A stretch of 61,112 nt of DNA from Betaproteobacteria bacterium RIFCSPLOWO2_12_FULL_62_58 (GCA_001772005.1 MERI01000047.1:1-61112); one strand, 5' to 3'. Positions 28,068-38,715 are shown, numbered from the stretch's first letter. Made by a program: numbers and translations. The notes: generated by a model from the letters alone, not told the origin.

Positions 28068-29681
28068 ATGTTTGCTTCGAAACCGTACGACGCCATCATC
28101 GTCGGCGGCGGTCATAACGGCCTCACCTGCGCCTGCTATCTCGCCGCCGCCGGGCTCAAAGTACGAGTGCTCGAGCGCCGCGCGATAGTGGGCGGTGCCG
28201 CGGTCACCGAGGAATTCTTCCCGGGGTTCCGCAATTCGACCGCGGCCTACACGGTGAGCCTGTTGCATCCCAAGGTGATCTCTGATCTCAGGCTTGCCGA
28301 GCACGGCCTGCGCGTGCTCGAGCGGCCCATCTCCAACTTTCTGCCTTTGTCCGACACGCAACACCTGAAAATCGGCCCCACGCTCGCCGCAACTCAAGCC
28401 GAGGTCGGACGCTTTTCACCGCGCGACCGGGAGCGGCTTCCCGCGTATTACCAGATGCTGGAGCAGGTGGCAGGGGTGCTGCGCGATCTGCTGCTGGAGA
28501 CGCCGCCCAACGTCGGCGGCGGGCTGCGTGATGTCGTGAGCGCGCTCAGGGCCGGCAACCGCATGCGCAAGCTCGACATGCCGGCGCGCCGCGATGTGCT
28601 CGATGTGTTCGCCAAGAGCGCGGGCGACTTGCTCGACGGCTGGTTCGAGTCCGACCCGATCAAGGCGGCGTTCGGTTTCGACGCCATTGTCGGCAACTTC
28701 GCGAGTCCGTACGCGCCGGGCTCGGCCTACGTGCTGCTGCACCACGTCATCGGTCAGGTGAACGGCAAGCGCGGCGTGTGGGGTCACGCGGTCGGCGGCA
28801 TGGGCGCGATCACGCAGGCGATGGCCCAGGAAGCGCGCAGCCGCGGCGTGGAAATCGACACCGGCTGCGAGGTGGTCCAGGTGTGCGTGGATAACCGCGG
28901 GACGCAGGGCGTGCGGCTAGCGGATGGGCGCGTGATCGAGGCGCGCTGCGTGGTGTCCAACCTTAACCCGCGGCTGCTCTATCTGCGGCTGATCGATGAA
29001 AGTGTGCTCGACGCCGAGTTCGTGACGCGCATCCGCAACTGGAGATGCGCGTCGGCGACTTTCCGCATGAATGTGGCGCTTTCCGAGCTGCCGGACTTTG
29101 CCTGTCTGCCGGGCAAAACGCCGCACGACCATCACAAGTCCGGCATCATCATCGCGCCGTCGCTGCGCTACATGGAGCAGGCGTACTTCGATGCGCGCAC
29201 CTATGGCTGCGCGCGCGCGCCGGTGATCGAAATGCTGATCCCGAGCACGGTGGACGATACGCTTGCGCCGCCGGGAAAACATGTGGCGAGCCTGTTCTGC
29301 CAGCATTTCAATCCCGAACTGCCCAACGATCTCAACTGGGACGAGATAAAAGAGCCTGCGGCCGATCTGGTGATAGATACCGTCGACCGCTACGCCCCCA
29401 ACTTCAAGGCGAGCGTGCTCGGCCGCAGCGTGCTCTCGCCCCTCGATCTCGAGCGCGAATTCGGGCTGGTCGGCGGCGACATCTTCCACGGCGCGCTCAC
29501 GCTCGACCAGTTATGGAGCGCGCGTCCGGTGCTCGGTTACGCCGATTACCGCGCACCGATCAAAGGGCTGTACCTGTGCGGGGCCGGCACGCACCCCGGC
29601 GGCGGGGTAACGGGCATTCCAGGGCACAACGCCGCGCGGGAAATCGTCCGTGATTTCCGCTCGGGCAAAATGAAACAGTGA
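28068..29681 (+). CDS. FAD-dependent oxidoreductase, PYROXD2/phytoene-desaturase-like
   Basis: A 537-residue amine-oxidase/phytoene-desaturase superfamily flavoprotein. The N-terminal dinucleotide motif is YDAIIVGGGHNGLTCACYLA, followed by the second signature VLERRAIVGGAAVTEE. The C-terminal FAD segment is LYLCGAGTHPGGGVTGIPGHNAAREI. The FAD-binding pattern and length match PYROXD2-like proteins, whose bacterial substrates are unknown. There are no carotenoid genes nearby, so a phytoene role is not supported. The start at 28068 removes a ten-residue non-conserved leader. Confidence 0.88.
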   Translation: MFASKPYDAIIVGGGHNGLTCACYLAAAGLKVRVLERRAIVGGAAVTEEFFPGFRNSTAAYTVSLLHPKVISDLRLAEHGLRVLERPISNFLPLSDTQHLKIGPTLAATQAEVGRFSPRDRERLPAYYQMLEQVAGVLRDLLLETPPNVGGGLRDVVSALRAGNRMRKLDMPARRDVLDVFAKSAGDLLDGWFESDPIKAAFGFDAIVGNFASPYAPGSAYVLLHHVIGQVNGKRGVWGHAVGGMGAITQAMAQEARSRGVEIDTGCEVVQVCVDNRGTQGVRLADGRVIEARCVVSNLNPRLLYLRLIDESVLDAEFVTRIRNWRCASATFRMNVALSELPDFACLPGKTPHDHHKSGIIIAPSLRYMEQAYFDARTYGCARAPVIEMLIPSTVDDTLAPPGKHVASLFCQHFNPELPNDLNWDEIKEPAADLVIDTVDRYAPNFKASVLGRSVLSPLDLEREFGLVGGDIFHGALTLDQLWSARPVLGYADYRAPIKGLYLCGAGTHPGGGVTGIPGHNAAREIVRDFRSGKMKQ

Positions 29682-29812
29682 AAGCGTGAACGAGTGAACG
29701 GGTGAACGAGTGAACAGGTGAAGCCCCTCTCCCCATCCCTCTTCCCAGGCACGGGGAGAGGTGGTTTTTCTTCCCTCTCGTTCACCCGTTCACTCGTTCA
29801 CTCGTTCACCCC
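29679..29812. repeat. Tandem-unit hairpin with nested GC palindrome
   Basis: The left arm has five units of GTGAACGR (8 nt) from the stop codon onward. The right arm has CGTTCACCCGTTCACTCGTTCACTCG, its complement. Between them is a separate CCCCTCTCCCC/GGGGAGAGG palindrome of the type also found inside aceF. The fold fills the space between the oxidoreductase stop and the esterase start. Confidence 0.82.
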
Positions 29813-29835
29813 AACATCGTGATGGAGCACCGTAC

Positions 29836-30447
29836 GTGAAAGTGTTTCGTTTGCTTCTGCTCGCGCTGGTACTATCGGCAGCTTCCGGTTGCGGTGAGAA
29901 GGTGCCGAAGCTGGCCAAGCTGGGGAGCGCGGACGTGATCGTCGCTTTCGGCGACAGCCTGACTTACGGCATCGGCGCGCAAGAGCACGAAAGTTATCCG
30001 GTGGTGCTCGCGCAACTGACCGGGCGCCAGGTGATTCGATCTGGTGTGCCGGGCGAGGTGACAGCGCAAGGCTTGCAGCGGCTGCCGGAAGTGATCGACG
30101 AATACCGGCCTCGGCTGATGATCGTGTGTCTCGGCGGCAACGACATGCTGCGCAAGGTGAACGCGGCCGAGATCAAGTCCAACCTGCGCGTCATCATCAA
30201 GACCATCAAGGACCGCGGCATCGCCGTGGTGCTCGTCGGTGTGCCGCGGCCGGCGTTGATCACGAGCGCTCCGGAATTCTACAGCGATCTGGCCAAAGAA
30301 TTTGCCCTTCCCTATGAAGGCAAGATCGTGACCAGCGTGCTCTACTCCCCGGACATGAAGGCCGATTCGATTCACCCCAACGCCAAGGGCTATCGACGGA
30401 TGGCGGAAGGGCTCGCCGAGCTGCTGCGCAAAGCCGGCGCGATATAG
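29836..30447 (+). CDS. SGNH/GDSL arylesterase-type lipoprotein
   Basis: A 203-residue hydrolase of the TesA/arylesterase type. The GTG start gives a lipoprotein-like signal (residues 1-19) ending LSAASGC, so the protein may be a lipid-anchored periplasmic enzyme. Block I FGDSLTYGIG carries the nucleophilic serine near 44. Block III is CLGGNDMLR near 100, and the C-terminal catalytic pair is DSIHPNAKGY near 182. No partner is evident. The convergent DUF2889 gene follows. Confidence 0.9.
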   Translation: MKVFRLLLLALVLSAASGCGEKVPKLAKLGSADVIVAFGDSLTYGIGAQEHESYPVVLAQLTGRQVIRSGVPGEVTAQGLQRLPEVIDEYRPRLMIVCLGGNDMLRKVNAAEIKSNLRVIIKTIKDRGIAVVLVGVPRPALITSAPEFYSDLAKEFALPYEGKIVTSVLYSPDMKADSIHPNAKGYRRMAEGLAELLRKAGAI

Positions 30448-30520
30448 GAAATCAGTGATATGGCAGCCGCGCCGGCGGTTTGCACCCACCACGCCTTGCC
30501 GTGCAACCCGAGCGCGTGGC

Positions 30521-31075
30521 TCACTTGGCGCCGGTATAGAACTGCGGCCAGCGCTCGCGCACGGCGTCGCTGCCGTCCTGGTAGACATGGCAGGCGTTCA
30601 ACTGGTACGGTTTCCTGGTCACCGGCTTGCCGGCGTCGCGCGCGCCGCGTGCGCGGCCCGTCGCCTGAAACGCGGTAGTGCCCAGCGGGCCCAGCAGTTC
30701 GACCAGATGGGTGCAGCCCTTGATGCCGCCCAGCAGTTCCAGCGTTTTCTTTCTCCAGCCGGGGCCGATGGTCACACCCTTGAGCGCTTTGAAATTCGGC
30801 GTGATCGCGCCGCAGTGCGGGTAGGGGCCCTCGTCGGTCACCGCTGTGACGTCGTGGATCGTCATGTCGAGGTCGATGGTGATCCGGAGCCACATGTTGT
30901 GCACCGGCTCGCCGGGCCGGCGCTCGCGCCCGCCGTGGCGGCGCGTGTGGAGGTAGCTCTTGGTATCCAGGAGGTGCGCCTCAATGTCCCACAAGCCATC
31001 TTTGCGTTCGTAACCTTTGCATTCGATGGCGCGCTTGTGCATCAGCGTGCGGGGAGCGGATTCCGGTAACGGCAT
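30521..31075 (-). CDS. DUF2889 domain protein
   Basis: A 184-residue cytosolic protein of the DUF2889 family, recognised by RAIECKGYERKDGLWDIEAHL near 14, GYTVVTDEGPYPHC-like text (AVTDEGPYPHCGAI) near 75, and GCTHLVELLGPLGTTAFQ near 112. Function is unknown. Family members often sit in CoA or catabolic operons, and here it is downstream of HMG-CoA lyase. The start at 31075 is used; the frame continues 18 codons upstream without conservation. Confidence 0.85.
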   Translation of the reverse strand: MPLPESAPRTLMHKRAIECKGYERKDGLWDIEAHLLDTKSYLHTRRHGGRERRPGEPVHNMWLRITIDLDMTIHDVTAVTDEGPYPHCGAITPNFKALKGVTIGPGWRKKTLELLGGIKGCTHLVELLGPLGTTAFQATGRARGARDAGKPVTRKPYQLNACHVYQDGSDAVRERWPQFYTGAK

Positions 31076-31097
31076 GTGCGAAAACTCCAACGGGATG

Positions 31098-31298
31098 TTA
31101 ACTTGGGCCGCCGCCGCGGTGGGCGGCACGCCGTGCCTGCAGGCGTGCGATTGCGCGCCGCCTTTCCTCGGGCGTGTAGCTTGCCCAGAATGAGATTTCG
31201 TCCAGCGTGCGGAAGCAGCCGAGACAGTAGCCGGTATGCGGCTCGATGACGCAATCCCTGACGCACGGCGACTCGACGTTGGTTGCTCCCGGCGTCAT
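31098..31298 (-). CDS. DUF1289 family small protein
   Basis: A 66-residue protein with the DUF1289 cysteine pattern ESPCVRDCVIEPHTGYCLGCFRTLDEI, with four cysteines probably binding metal or a cluster, and then W-ASYTPEERRRAIARLQARR. It overlaps the HMG-CoA lyase start region by four bases (ATG within the end of the previous frame), so the two are translationally linked. Its role is unknown. Confidence 0.87.
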   Translation of the reverse strand: MTPGATNVESPCVRDCVIEPHTGYCLGCFRTLDEISFWASYTPEERRRAIARLQARRAAHRGGGPS

Positions 31299-32209
31299 TG
31301 CCCAGCCCGCGCCTTGGCCTTCAAGGCGCGGGCGGCCTTGGAGTGGGTCGGGCGGCCGAGCACGCCGCAGATGTAGTCTCCCACCGCGATCAGCTTGTGC
31401 AGATCAACGCCGGTCTCGATGCCGAGTCCGTTGAGCATGTACATCACGTCCTCGGTCGCCACGTTGCCGGTGGCGCCTTTCGCGTACGGGCAGCCACCCA
31501 GGCCCGCGACCGAGCTGTCGAGGGTTGCTACGCCGCACCCCAGCGCGGCATAGATGTTGGCGAGCGCCTGGCCGTAGGTGTCGTGGAAGTGGCCGGCGAG
31601 GCGTTCGACCGGGATATATTTTGCAACGGCCTCGAACACCACGCGTGTCTTGCCCGGTGTAGCGACACCGATGGTATCGGCAACGGTGATTTCATAGCAG
31701 CCCATGGCGTCGAGTTCGCGCGCGACGCGCACCACGGCGTCAGGCTGCACTTCGCCTTCGTACGGGCAGCCGAGGCAAACCGAAATGTCGCCGCGCACCT
31801 TGAGGCCTTTGGCGAGCGCTTCTTCGCAAACCTGCGAAAAACGCGCCAGGCCCTCGGCGATGGTGCAGTTGGTGTTGCGTTTCGAAAAGCTCTCGGTCGC
31901 TGCGCCGAACACCACGACTTCCTCAGCCCCGGCCGCAATTGCGGCGTCGAGTCCTTTTTTGTTTGGCACCAGCACCGGGTAGCTGACCCCCGGCTTGCGC
32001 CGGATGCCCGCCATCACCTGCGCATTGTCGGCCATCTGCGGCACCCACTTGGGCGAGACGAACGCCGTGGCCTCGACTACCGGCAGGCCGGCGTCGGTGA
32101 GGCGGTTGATGAGTTCGATCTTGACGTCGGTCGCGACCGGCGTCGCCTCATTCTGCAGGCCGTCGCGCGGCCCGACCTCAACCAGCTTCACTTTCGTCGG
32201 CATTCTCAT
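31295..32209 (-). CDS. liuE: Hydroxymethylglutaryl-CoA lyase
   Basis: Final step of leucine breakdown, giving acetyl-CoA and acetoacetate. A 304-residue HMGL-like TIM barrel with VEVGPRDGLQNE near 12 (metal and catalytic residues), a signature near AHFHDTYGQALAN (here GHFHDTYGQALANIYAAL, near 210) and the C-terminal GLGGCPYAKGATGNVATEDV near 243, including the mobile catalytic cysteine. ATG codons at 32209 and 32203 are both possible. It belongs to the leucine module to the right, separated from it by a repeat spacer. Confidence 0.94.
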   Translation of the reverse strand: MRMPTKVKLVEVGPRDGLQNEATPVATDVKIELINRLTDAGLPVVEATAFVSPKWVPQMADNAQVMAGIRRKPGVSYPVLVPNKKGLDAAIAAGAEEVVVFGAATESFSKRNTNCTIAEGLARFSQVCEEALAKGLKVRGDISVCLGCPYEGEVQPDAVVRVARELDAMGCYEITVADTIGVATPGKTRVVFEAVAKYIPVERLAGHFHDTYGQALANIYAALGCGVATLDSSVAGLGGCPYAKGATGNVATEDVMYMLNGLGIETGVDLHKLIAVGDYICGVLGRPTHSKAARALKAKARAGQ

Positions 32210-32390
32210 TGAATACTTTCAAGAAAACCTATTGAAACCGCCGATGAACGCAGATGAACGCAGATGATTTTCAGATTCATATTCGGATTTCTTGGGATTT
32301 CGAACAACATCGGCGTCCATCGGCGTACCCCTCAAGTACCCCTCAAGGGGGTATTGAAAATAAGGGGTATTGAGAAGAATTTATCTGCGG
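32210..32390. repeat. Repeat spacer at the expected site of mccA
   Basis: This segment holds tandem ATGAACGCAG words answered by CGGCGTCCATCGGCG, plus the second copy of the GTACCCCTCAAG repeat (32327-32383). In related leucine clusters the biotin carboxylase subunit of methylcrotonyl-CoA carboxylase usually lies at this position. No trace of it remains here. Confidence 0.75.
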
Positions 32391-33206
32391 TTACCGTTTT
32401 TTCGTTTTTCGCTTAGCCGCGGGTTCGACCCAGGCCGGCTTGCGCTTTTCGAGGAAGGCGGAGAGGCCTTCCTGCGCTTCGGGCGTCGCGCGGACCTCGG
32501 CGATGCGCCGTGCCGTCTCGTCGACGATGGCATCGTCGATCATCGCGTGCGTGCTCACCGGGATCAGCTGCTTGATCGCGACGAGCGCGTTGGGCCCGCT
32601 CGAGTAGAGATGCGCGAGCATGCGCCCGACCGCCGCGTTGAGCGCTTCTTCCTCGACGATGTCGTGGACCAGGCCGATGCGGAAAGCCTCCGCCACGTCG
32701 AACTCCTCGCCGGAGAGCATGTAGCGATGCGCGTAGCGCTCGCCGATCGCGGCGATCACGTAGGGACTGATCATGGCCGGGATGATGCCGAGCTTCACTT
32801 CCGACAGCCGGAAAGTGGCGTCGCGCGAGGCGATGGCGATGTCGCAGGCGGCGACCAGCCCGATGCCGCCGCCGCGCACCGCGCCGCGCACGCAGGCAAT
32901 GGTCGGTTTCCCGAGCTTGTGGAGCGTATAAAGCATGCGGGCAGTCTGCTGTGCGGCTTTGAAGTTCTGCTGAGGCGAGAATGTCGCACTTTTCTTCATG
33001 TGCTCAATGTCCGCTCCGGCGCAGAAGCTCTTGCCGGCGCCGACGATCACGACAGCGCGCACTTTGGGATCGGCCTCGAGCTTTTTCAGCGCCGAGGTGA
33101 GCGCCTCGACCATCTCGGGGTCGAACGCGTTATGCACTTCCGGACGGTTGAGCATCACCGTTGCGTTGCCGTCCCTGTCGATCTGAGAGATAACCTTTTT
33201 GCGCAT
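32391..33206 (-). CDS. liuC: Enoyl-CoA hydratase, probable methylglutaconyl-CoA hydratase
   Basis: A 271-residue crotonase-fold enzyme. The oxyanion-hole segments are FCAGADIEHMKK near 63 and CVRGAVRGGGIGLVAACD near 107, and the catalytic glutamate region is RLSEVKLGIIPAMISPYV near 135. Its place between the methylcrotonyl-CoA carboxyltransferase and HMG-CoA lyase genes argues for hydration of 3-methylglutaconyl-CoA. Sequence alone cannot exclude another short-chain enoyl-CoA substrate. The C terminus is basic (KRKTKKR). Confidence 0.88.
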   Translation of the reverse strand: MRKKVISQIDRDGNATVMLNRPEVHNAFDPEMVEALTSALKKLEADPKVRAVVIVGAGKSFCAGADIEHMKKSATFSPQQNFKAAQQTARMLYTLHKLGKPTIACVRGAVRGGGIGLVAACDIAIASRDATFRLSEVKLGIIPAMISPYVIAAIGERYAHRYMLSGEEFDVAEAFRIGLVHDIVEEEALNAAVGRMLAHLYSSGPNALVAIKQLIPVSTHAMIDDAIVDETARRIAEVRATPEAQEGLSAFLEKRKPAWVEPAAKRKTKKR

Positions 33207-33432
33207 GCTTTTCCTTCGGCTCGGCCCCCGGGTTCTTGCGTGACCGCCGCGGGCGCGTGCGTTCAGTGCGCGTCCATCAGCGCACCCTGCGGCGCTCGCA
33301 GCAGGCCAAGGCTCGCATTATAACCGTGCGCTTCACCAGGCCGATACTCAGCAGGGTGCGCCCTGCGCAGCATCGGTGCGTGAAACGCACCCTACGGCTT
33401 GATTTTCACCGCTCACCGCTCACCGTTCACGG
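33207..33432. repeat. Intergenic repeat region, liuC-liuB
   Basis: A 226-bp spacer with two inverted GGTGCG/CGCACC families: GCGCACCCTGCGGCG, CAGGGTGCGCCCTGCG and GGTGCGTGAAACGCACCCTACG. A short tandem TTCACCGCTCACCGCTCACCG run lies next to the liuB stop. No gene is visible. Confidence 0.7.
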
Positions 33433-35040
<1,608 letters not shown>

Positions 35041-35053
35041 GGGAACGTTGCGC

Positions 35054-35566
35054 TTACAGCCGGTCGAGCTCGGCGCGGTAAAGCTCAAGCATCTGCCGGT
35101 CAAAGCACGCAAAAATGATTTTCTCAAGCGCGGCCCCGGCAGCGAGGAAATTCGCGCACTCGCGCACCGCGATCTTCACCGCGTCCTCGAGCGGATAGCC
35201 GTAGACGCCGCAGCTGATCGCTGGAAACGCGATGGTCTTGAGCCGATGCTCGGTCGCCAGCCGCAGGCTCGAGACGTAGCACGAGGCGAGCAGTTCGGCT
35301 TCGCGGTGTTTGCCGCCGTGCCATACCGGGCCGACGGTGTGGATCACGTGCTTTGCCGGCAGACGGTAACCTCTGGTGATCTTTGCCTGGCCGGTCGGGC
35401 AGCCGTTGAGCGCGCGACACTCGGCGAGCAGCTCGGGCCCCGCCGCGCGGTGGATCGCGCCGTCGACCCCGCCGCCGCCCAGAAGCGTCGTGTTGGCGGC
35501 GTTGACGATGGCGTCGACCTTGAGCGTGACGATGTTGGCCTGTCGGGCCTCTAATTTAGAGCGCAT
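35054..35566 (-). CDS. Macro domain protein (MacroD/YmdB-type)
   Basis: A 170-residue single macro domain that binds ADP-ribose. The catalytic region is [22 protein letters not shown], with Asn-Ala-Ala-Asn and the GGGGVD loop typical of O-acetyl-ADP-ribose deacetylases and mono-ADP-ribosylhydrolases. The second loop, [17 protein letters not shown] near 121, is also present. It sits inside the leucine catabolic operon, 13 bp upstream of liuB, so the two are probably co-transcribed. The frame upstream runs into heptamer repeats and is not coding. Confidence 0.93.
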   Translation of the reverse strand: MRSKLEARQANIVTLKVDAIVNAANTTLLGGGGVDGAIHRAAGPELLAECRALNGCPTGQAKITRGYRLPAKHVIHTVGPVWHGGKHREAELLASCYVSSLRLATEHRLKTIAFPAISCGVYGYPLEDAVKIAVRECANFLAAGAALEKIIFACFDRQMLELYRAELDRL

Positions 35567-35577
35567 ACGCTTGTTCG

Positions 35578-35710
35578 AAATTTCAAGTTCCAGGTTCAAA
35601 GTTCCAAGTTCAATGTTTAAATCAAGAACCAGATCGCGGCCTGGTTGTTCAACCTTGAACCTTGAACCTTGAACCTTGAACCTTGAACCTTGAACCTCGG
35701 ATCTTGAACC
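35578..35710. repeat. TTGAACC heptamer array and hairpin
   Basis: Six perfect AACCTTG units with a seventh degenerate one lie at 35651-35698. Facing them, about 30-70 nt away, is TTCAAGTTCCAGGTTCAAAGTTCCAAGTTCAA (35581-35612), which is complementary in the same 7-nt rhythm. It lies between the 2-hydroxychromene-2-carboxylate isomerase-like gene and the macro-domain gene. Translation across it yields VQGSRFK repeats, an artefact. Confidence 0.88.
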
Positions 35711-35718
35711 ATCCCTTC

Positions 35719-36321
35719 TCACCAACCGCCAGTTTCCAGCCAGCGCTCAACCTGGCCCAGCCGGTCCGAGCCCCAGAACGGCTCGCCGTCAACGATGATG
35801 TAAGGCGAGCCGAACACGCCGCGCTCGATGGCGGCGTCCACCTCGCTCTTCAAGCGCTCCTTGACCGCCGGATCGTTGAGCGCCTGCGCGAGCTCGTCGC
35901 GATTGACGCCGAGCTTGGCCGCGACGTTGGCGGTGACCTCCGGACTGGAGATATCGCGGTCTTCCGCAAAGTAGGCGCGATACAGCGCCTGTGCGAGCGT
36001 CCTCGCCAGCACCGGATCGCGGTCGCCTACCCAGTAGAAGGCACGGCTGGGCGCTTGGCCGGCGACCGGGAACCTGGACGGCAGCTTGAACGGTACGCCG
36101 AACAACCGCGCCGAGCGCGCGAGGTCGTGTTTCGCATAGCTGCCCTTCAACGGAATGGTCGGCAGCGGCTGCTGGCCGGTGATCTTGAATATCGCGCCGA
36201 GCAGAATCGGGCGCCACACCACCGTGCGTCCGTATTTCGCCGCGATGTCATCGATCTTCGTGGCGGCGAAATAGCCGTACGGCGAGGAAAAGTCGAAGTA
36301 AAAATCGATCGCGTTGGCCAT
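35719..36321 (-). CDS. 2-hydroxychromene-2-carboxylate isomerase family (DsbA-fold) protein
   Basis: A 200-residue kappa-GST/DsbA-like isomerase. [17 protein letters not shown] near 8 carries the serine that replaces the DsbA cysteine and binds glutathione. [28 protein letters not shown] at the C terminus is the conserved cis-Pro region and end helix. In the leucine/isovalerate cluster its substrate is unknown; naphthalene-type isomerisation is not indicated by neighbours. It lies 15 bp downstream of the thiolase gene. Confidence 0.88.
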   Translation of the reverse strand: MANAIDFYFDFSSPYGYFAATKIDDIAAKYGRTVVWRPILLGAIFKITGQQPLPTIPLKGSYAKHDLARSARLFGVPFKLPSRFPVAGQAPSRAFYWVGDRDPVLARTLAQALYRAYFAEDRDISSPEVTANVAAKLGVNRDELAQALNDPAVKERLKSEVDAAIERGVFGSPYIIVDGEPFWGSDRLGQVERWLETGGW

Positions 36322-36336
36322 CCCGGATTCCTTGTC

Positions 36337-37524
36337 CTAGTTAAATCGTTCGAGCGCGATTGCGGTCGCCTCGCCGCCGCCGATGCAGAGCGAGGCGATG
36401 CCGCGCGTCATGCCGTATTTCTCCAGCGCGGCGAGCAACGTCACCATGATACGCGCGCCGGAAGCGCCGAGCGGGTGTCCCAGCGCGCACGCCCCGCCGT
36501 GCACGTTGACCTTGTCGTGGGGCAGGTCGAGGTCGCGCATCGCCGCCATGGCTACCACGGCGAACGCTTCGTTGATCTCGAAGAGATCGGTGCTTGTCGC
36601 GTCCCAGCCGGTCTTGGCGAACAGCTTCCGGATCGCGCCCACCGGAGCCGTGGTGAACCATCGCGGTTCCTGCGAATGCGTGGCGTAGCTCACGATACTC
36701 GCGAGCGGCGCCAGGCCGCGCTTTTCGGCTTCCGACAGCCTCATCAGCACCAGGGCGGCTGCGCCGTCGGAAATCGAACTCGAATTAGCGGCGGTCACCG
36801 TGCCGTCCTTGCGGAACGCAGGCTTCAGCTGCGGGATCTTGTCGGGGTTGGCCTTGAGCGGTTGCTCGTCGATGCTCACAGTCGTCTCGTTCTTCCCGGC
36901 CGCGATTCTGACGACCGCGATCTCCTTGGCGAAGTTGCCGCTCCTGATCGCGTCCTGCGCGCGGGTCAGCGAAGTGATGGCGTAACGGTCCTGCGCCTCG
37001 CGCGAAAAACGGTATTTCTCGGCAGTGTCTTCCGCAAACGTGCCCATCAGCCGGCCGCGGTCATACGCGTCCTCCAGCCCGTCAAGGAACATATGGTCCT
37101 TCACTTCGCCGTGGCCGAGCCGGAAGCCGGCGCGCGCCTTGGGCAGCAGGTAAGGCGCATTGGACATGCTTTCCATGCCGCCCGCGACCATGACGTCGTT
37201 GGTGCCCAGCGTGACGAGATCGTGGGCGAGCATCGCCGCCTTCATGCCCGAGCCGCATACCTTGTTGATCGTCATGCAGCCTACCGCCGGCGGCAGCCCC
37301 GCGCCGAGCGCCGCCTGCCGCGCCGGCGCCTGGCCCTGACCCGCGGGCAGTACGTTGCCCATGATGACTTCCTGCACGTCTTCCGGCTTGATGCCGGCAC
37401 GCTCGATGGCGGCACCGATCGCCCGGGCGCCGAGTTCCGGCGCGGCCACCGACTTCAAGTCGCCCATGAAACCGCCCATCGGGGTGCGGGCGGAACCGAC
37501 AATCACCACAGGATCATGTTGCAT
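36337..37524 (-). CDS. Acetyl-CoA C-acyltransferase (thiolase)
   Basis: Cytosolic thiolase of 395 residues. The acyl-accepting cysteine is in NKVCGSGMKAAM near 88. NVHGGACALGHPLGASGAR near 345 and CIGGGEATAI near 378 hold the His and second catalytic Cys. ATG at 37524 is preferred because AGGAG lies seven bases ahead; TTG at 37530 is the alternative. In this cluster it likely cleaves acetoacetyl-CoA formed after HMG-CoA lyase and CoA transfer. Confidence 0.94.
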   Translation of the reverse strand: MQHDPVVIVGSARTPMGGFMGDLKSVAAPELGARAIGAAIERAGIKPEDVQEVIMGNVLPAGQGQAPARQAALGAGLPPAVGCMTINKVCGSGMKAAMLAHDLVTLGTNDVMVAGGMESMSNAPYLLPKARAGFRLGHGEVKDHMFLDGLEDAYDRGRLMGTFAEDTAEKYRFSREAQDRYAITSLTRAQDAIRSGNFAKEIAVVRIAAGKNETTVSIDEQPLKANPDKIPQLKPAFRKDGTVTAANSSSISDGAAALVLMRLSEAEKRGLAPLASIVSYATHSQEPRWFTTAPVGAIRKLFAKTGWDATSTDLFEINEAFAVVAMAAMRDLDLPHDKVNVHGGACALGHPLGASGARIMVTLLAALEKYGMTRGIASLCIGGGEATAIALERFN

Positions 37525-37548
37525 ACGCAAGCTCCTGGCAAAGAATAT

Positions 37549-38715
37549 TTATTTCGTTTCATCGAACAACTCGCGGCCGATCAGCATACGGCGGATTTCG
37601 GATGTTCCCGCCCCGATTTCATACAACTTCGCGTCGCGCAACAGCCGGCCGGTTGGTGATTCGTTCACATAGCCCATGCCGCCCAGCGCCTGGATCGCTT
37701 CGAGGGCCATCCACGTCGCTTTTTCCGCGGCGTACAGTATCGCGCCGGCGGCATCCTTGCGCGTGACGCAGCCCGCGTCGCACGCACGGCCGACCGCGTA
37801 GACGTAAGCGCGGCAGGCGCTCAAGGTGGTGTACATGTCGGCGAGCTTACCCTGCATCAACTGAAATTCGCCAATCGGCTGGCCGAACTGCTTGCGTTCA
37901 TGCACATAGGGCAGCACGACGTCCAGGCACGCCTGCATGATGCCCAAGGGACCTCCGGCCAGCACCGCGCGCTCGTAGTCGAGCCCGCTCATCAGCACTT
38001 CGACGCCTTTGCCGATCCCGCCCAGCACGTTTTCCGCCGGCACTTCGCAGTCCTCAAACACCAGCTCGCAGGTGTTGGAGCCGCGCATGCCGAGCTTGTC
38101 GAGCTTCTGCGCGGTGGAAAACCCCTTGAACGTTTTTTCGATGATGAAAGCGGTGATGCCGCGCGCGCCGGCATCGACATCGGTCTTGGCGTAGACCACC
38201 AGTACATGGGCGTCGGGACCGTTGGTGATCCACATCTTGGCGCCGTTCAGCACGTAGCGGTCGCCTTTCTTGTCGGCACGCAGCCGCATGCTGACAATGT
38301 CGGAGCCGGCGTTAGGTTCGCTCATCGCCAACGCACCGACATGTTCGCCCGAAATGAGCTTGGGCAAATAGCGTTTCTTTTGCTCGGCGCTGCCGTTGCG
38401 GCGGAGTTGATTCACGCACAGGTTGGAGTGCGCGCCGTAGGACAGCCCGACCGCGGCGGAGGCACGGCTGATTTCCTCCATGGCGACAACGTGCGCGAGA
38501 TAACCCAGGCCGGTGCCACCGAATTCTTCCTCGACAGTGATGCCGAGCAGTCCAAGCGCGCCCATTTTGCGCCACAGGTCATCGGGGAAATCGTTCGCTT
38601 TGTCGATCCCGGCTGCGCGCGGTGCAATCTCGCGCGCGGCAAAGTTCTGCACCGTTTCACGCAGGATGCCTAGAGTTTCGCCCAGGCCAAATTCGAGCGA
38701 CAAATATTGATGCAT
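37549..38715 (-). CDS. liuA: Isovaleryl-CoA dehydrogenase
   Basis: FAD enzyme that opens leucine catabolism after transamination and decarboxylation. A 388-residue acyl-CoA dehydrogenase with the flavin motifs [16 protein letters not shown] near 128 and [18 protein letters not shown] near 158. The glutamate in [15 protein letters not shown] (near 245), shifted to this position, distinguishes isovaleryl-CoA dehydrogenases from medium-chain enzymes. A LiuR-type operator lies 7 bp upstream of its ATG. Confidence 0.95.
   Translation of the reverse strand: MHQYLSLEFGLGETLGILRETVQNFAAREIAPRAAGIDKANDFPDDLWRKMGALGLLGITVEEEFGGTGLGYLAHVVAMEEISRASAAVGLSYGAHSNLCVNQLRRNGSAEQKKRYLPKLISGEHVGALAMSEPNAGSDIVSMRLRADKKGDRYVLNGAKMWITNGPDAHVLVVYAKTDVDAGARGITAFIIEKTFKGFSTAQKLDKLGMRGSNTCELVFEDCEVPAENVLGGIGKGVEVLMSGLDYERAVLAGGPLGIMQACLDVVLPYVHERKQFGQPIGEFQLMQGKLADMYTTLSACRAYVYAVGRACDAGCVTRKDAAGAILYAAEKATWMALEAIQALGGMGYVNESPTGRLLRDAKLYEIGAGTSEIRRMLIGRELFDETK

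Noticed and set aside
27934..28100. tRNA-Arg as an integration site of a genomic island
   Set aside because: No integrase, direct repeat of the tRNA 3' end or change in gene character was found next to it.
35580..35725. N-terminal extension of the macro protein with VQGSRFK repeats
   Set aside because: It is translation of the TTGAACC heptamer array; the conserved domain begins at 35566.
35683..37659. 658-residue plus-strand frame over the thiolase and isomerase genes
   Set aside because: Antisense shadow of two recognised enzymes; composition is typical of GC shadows.
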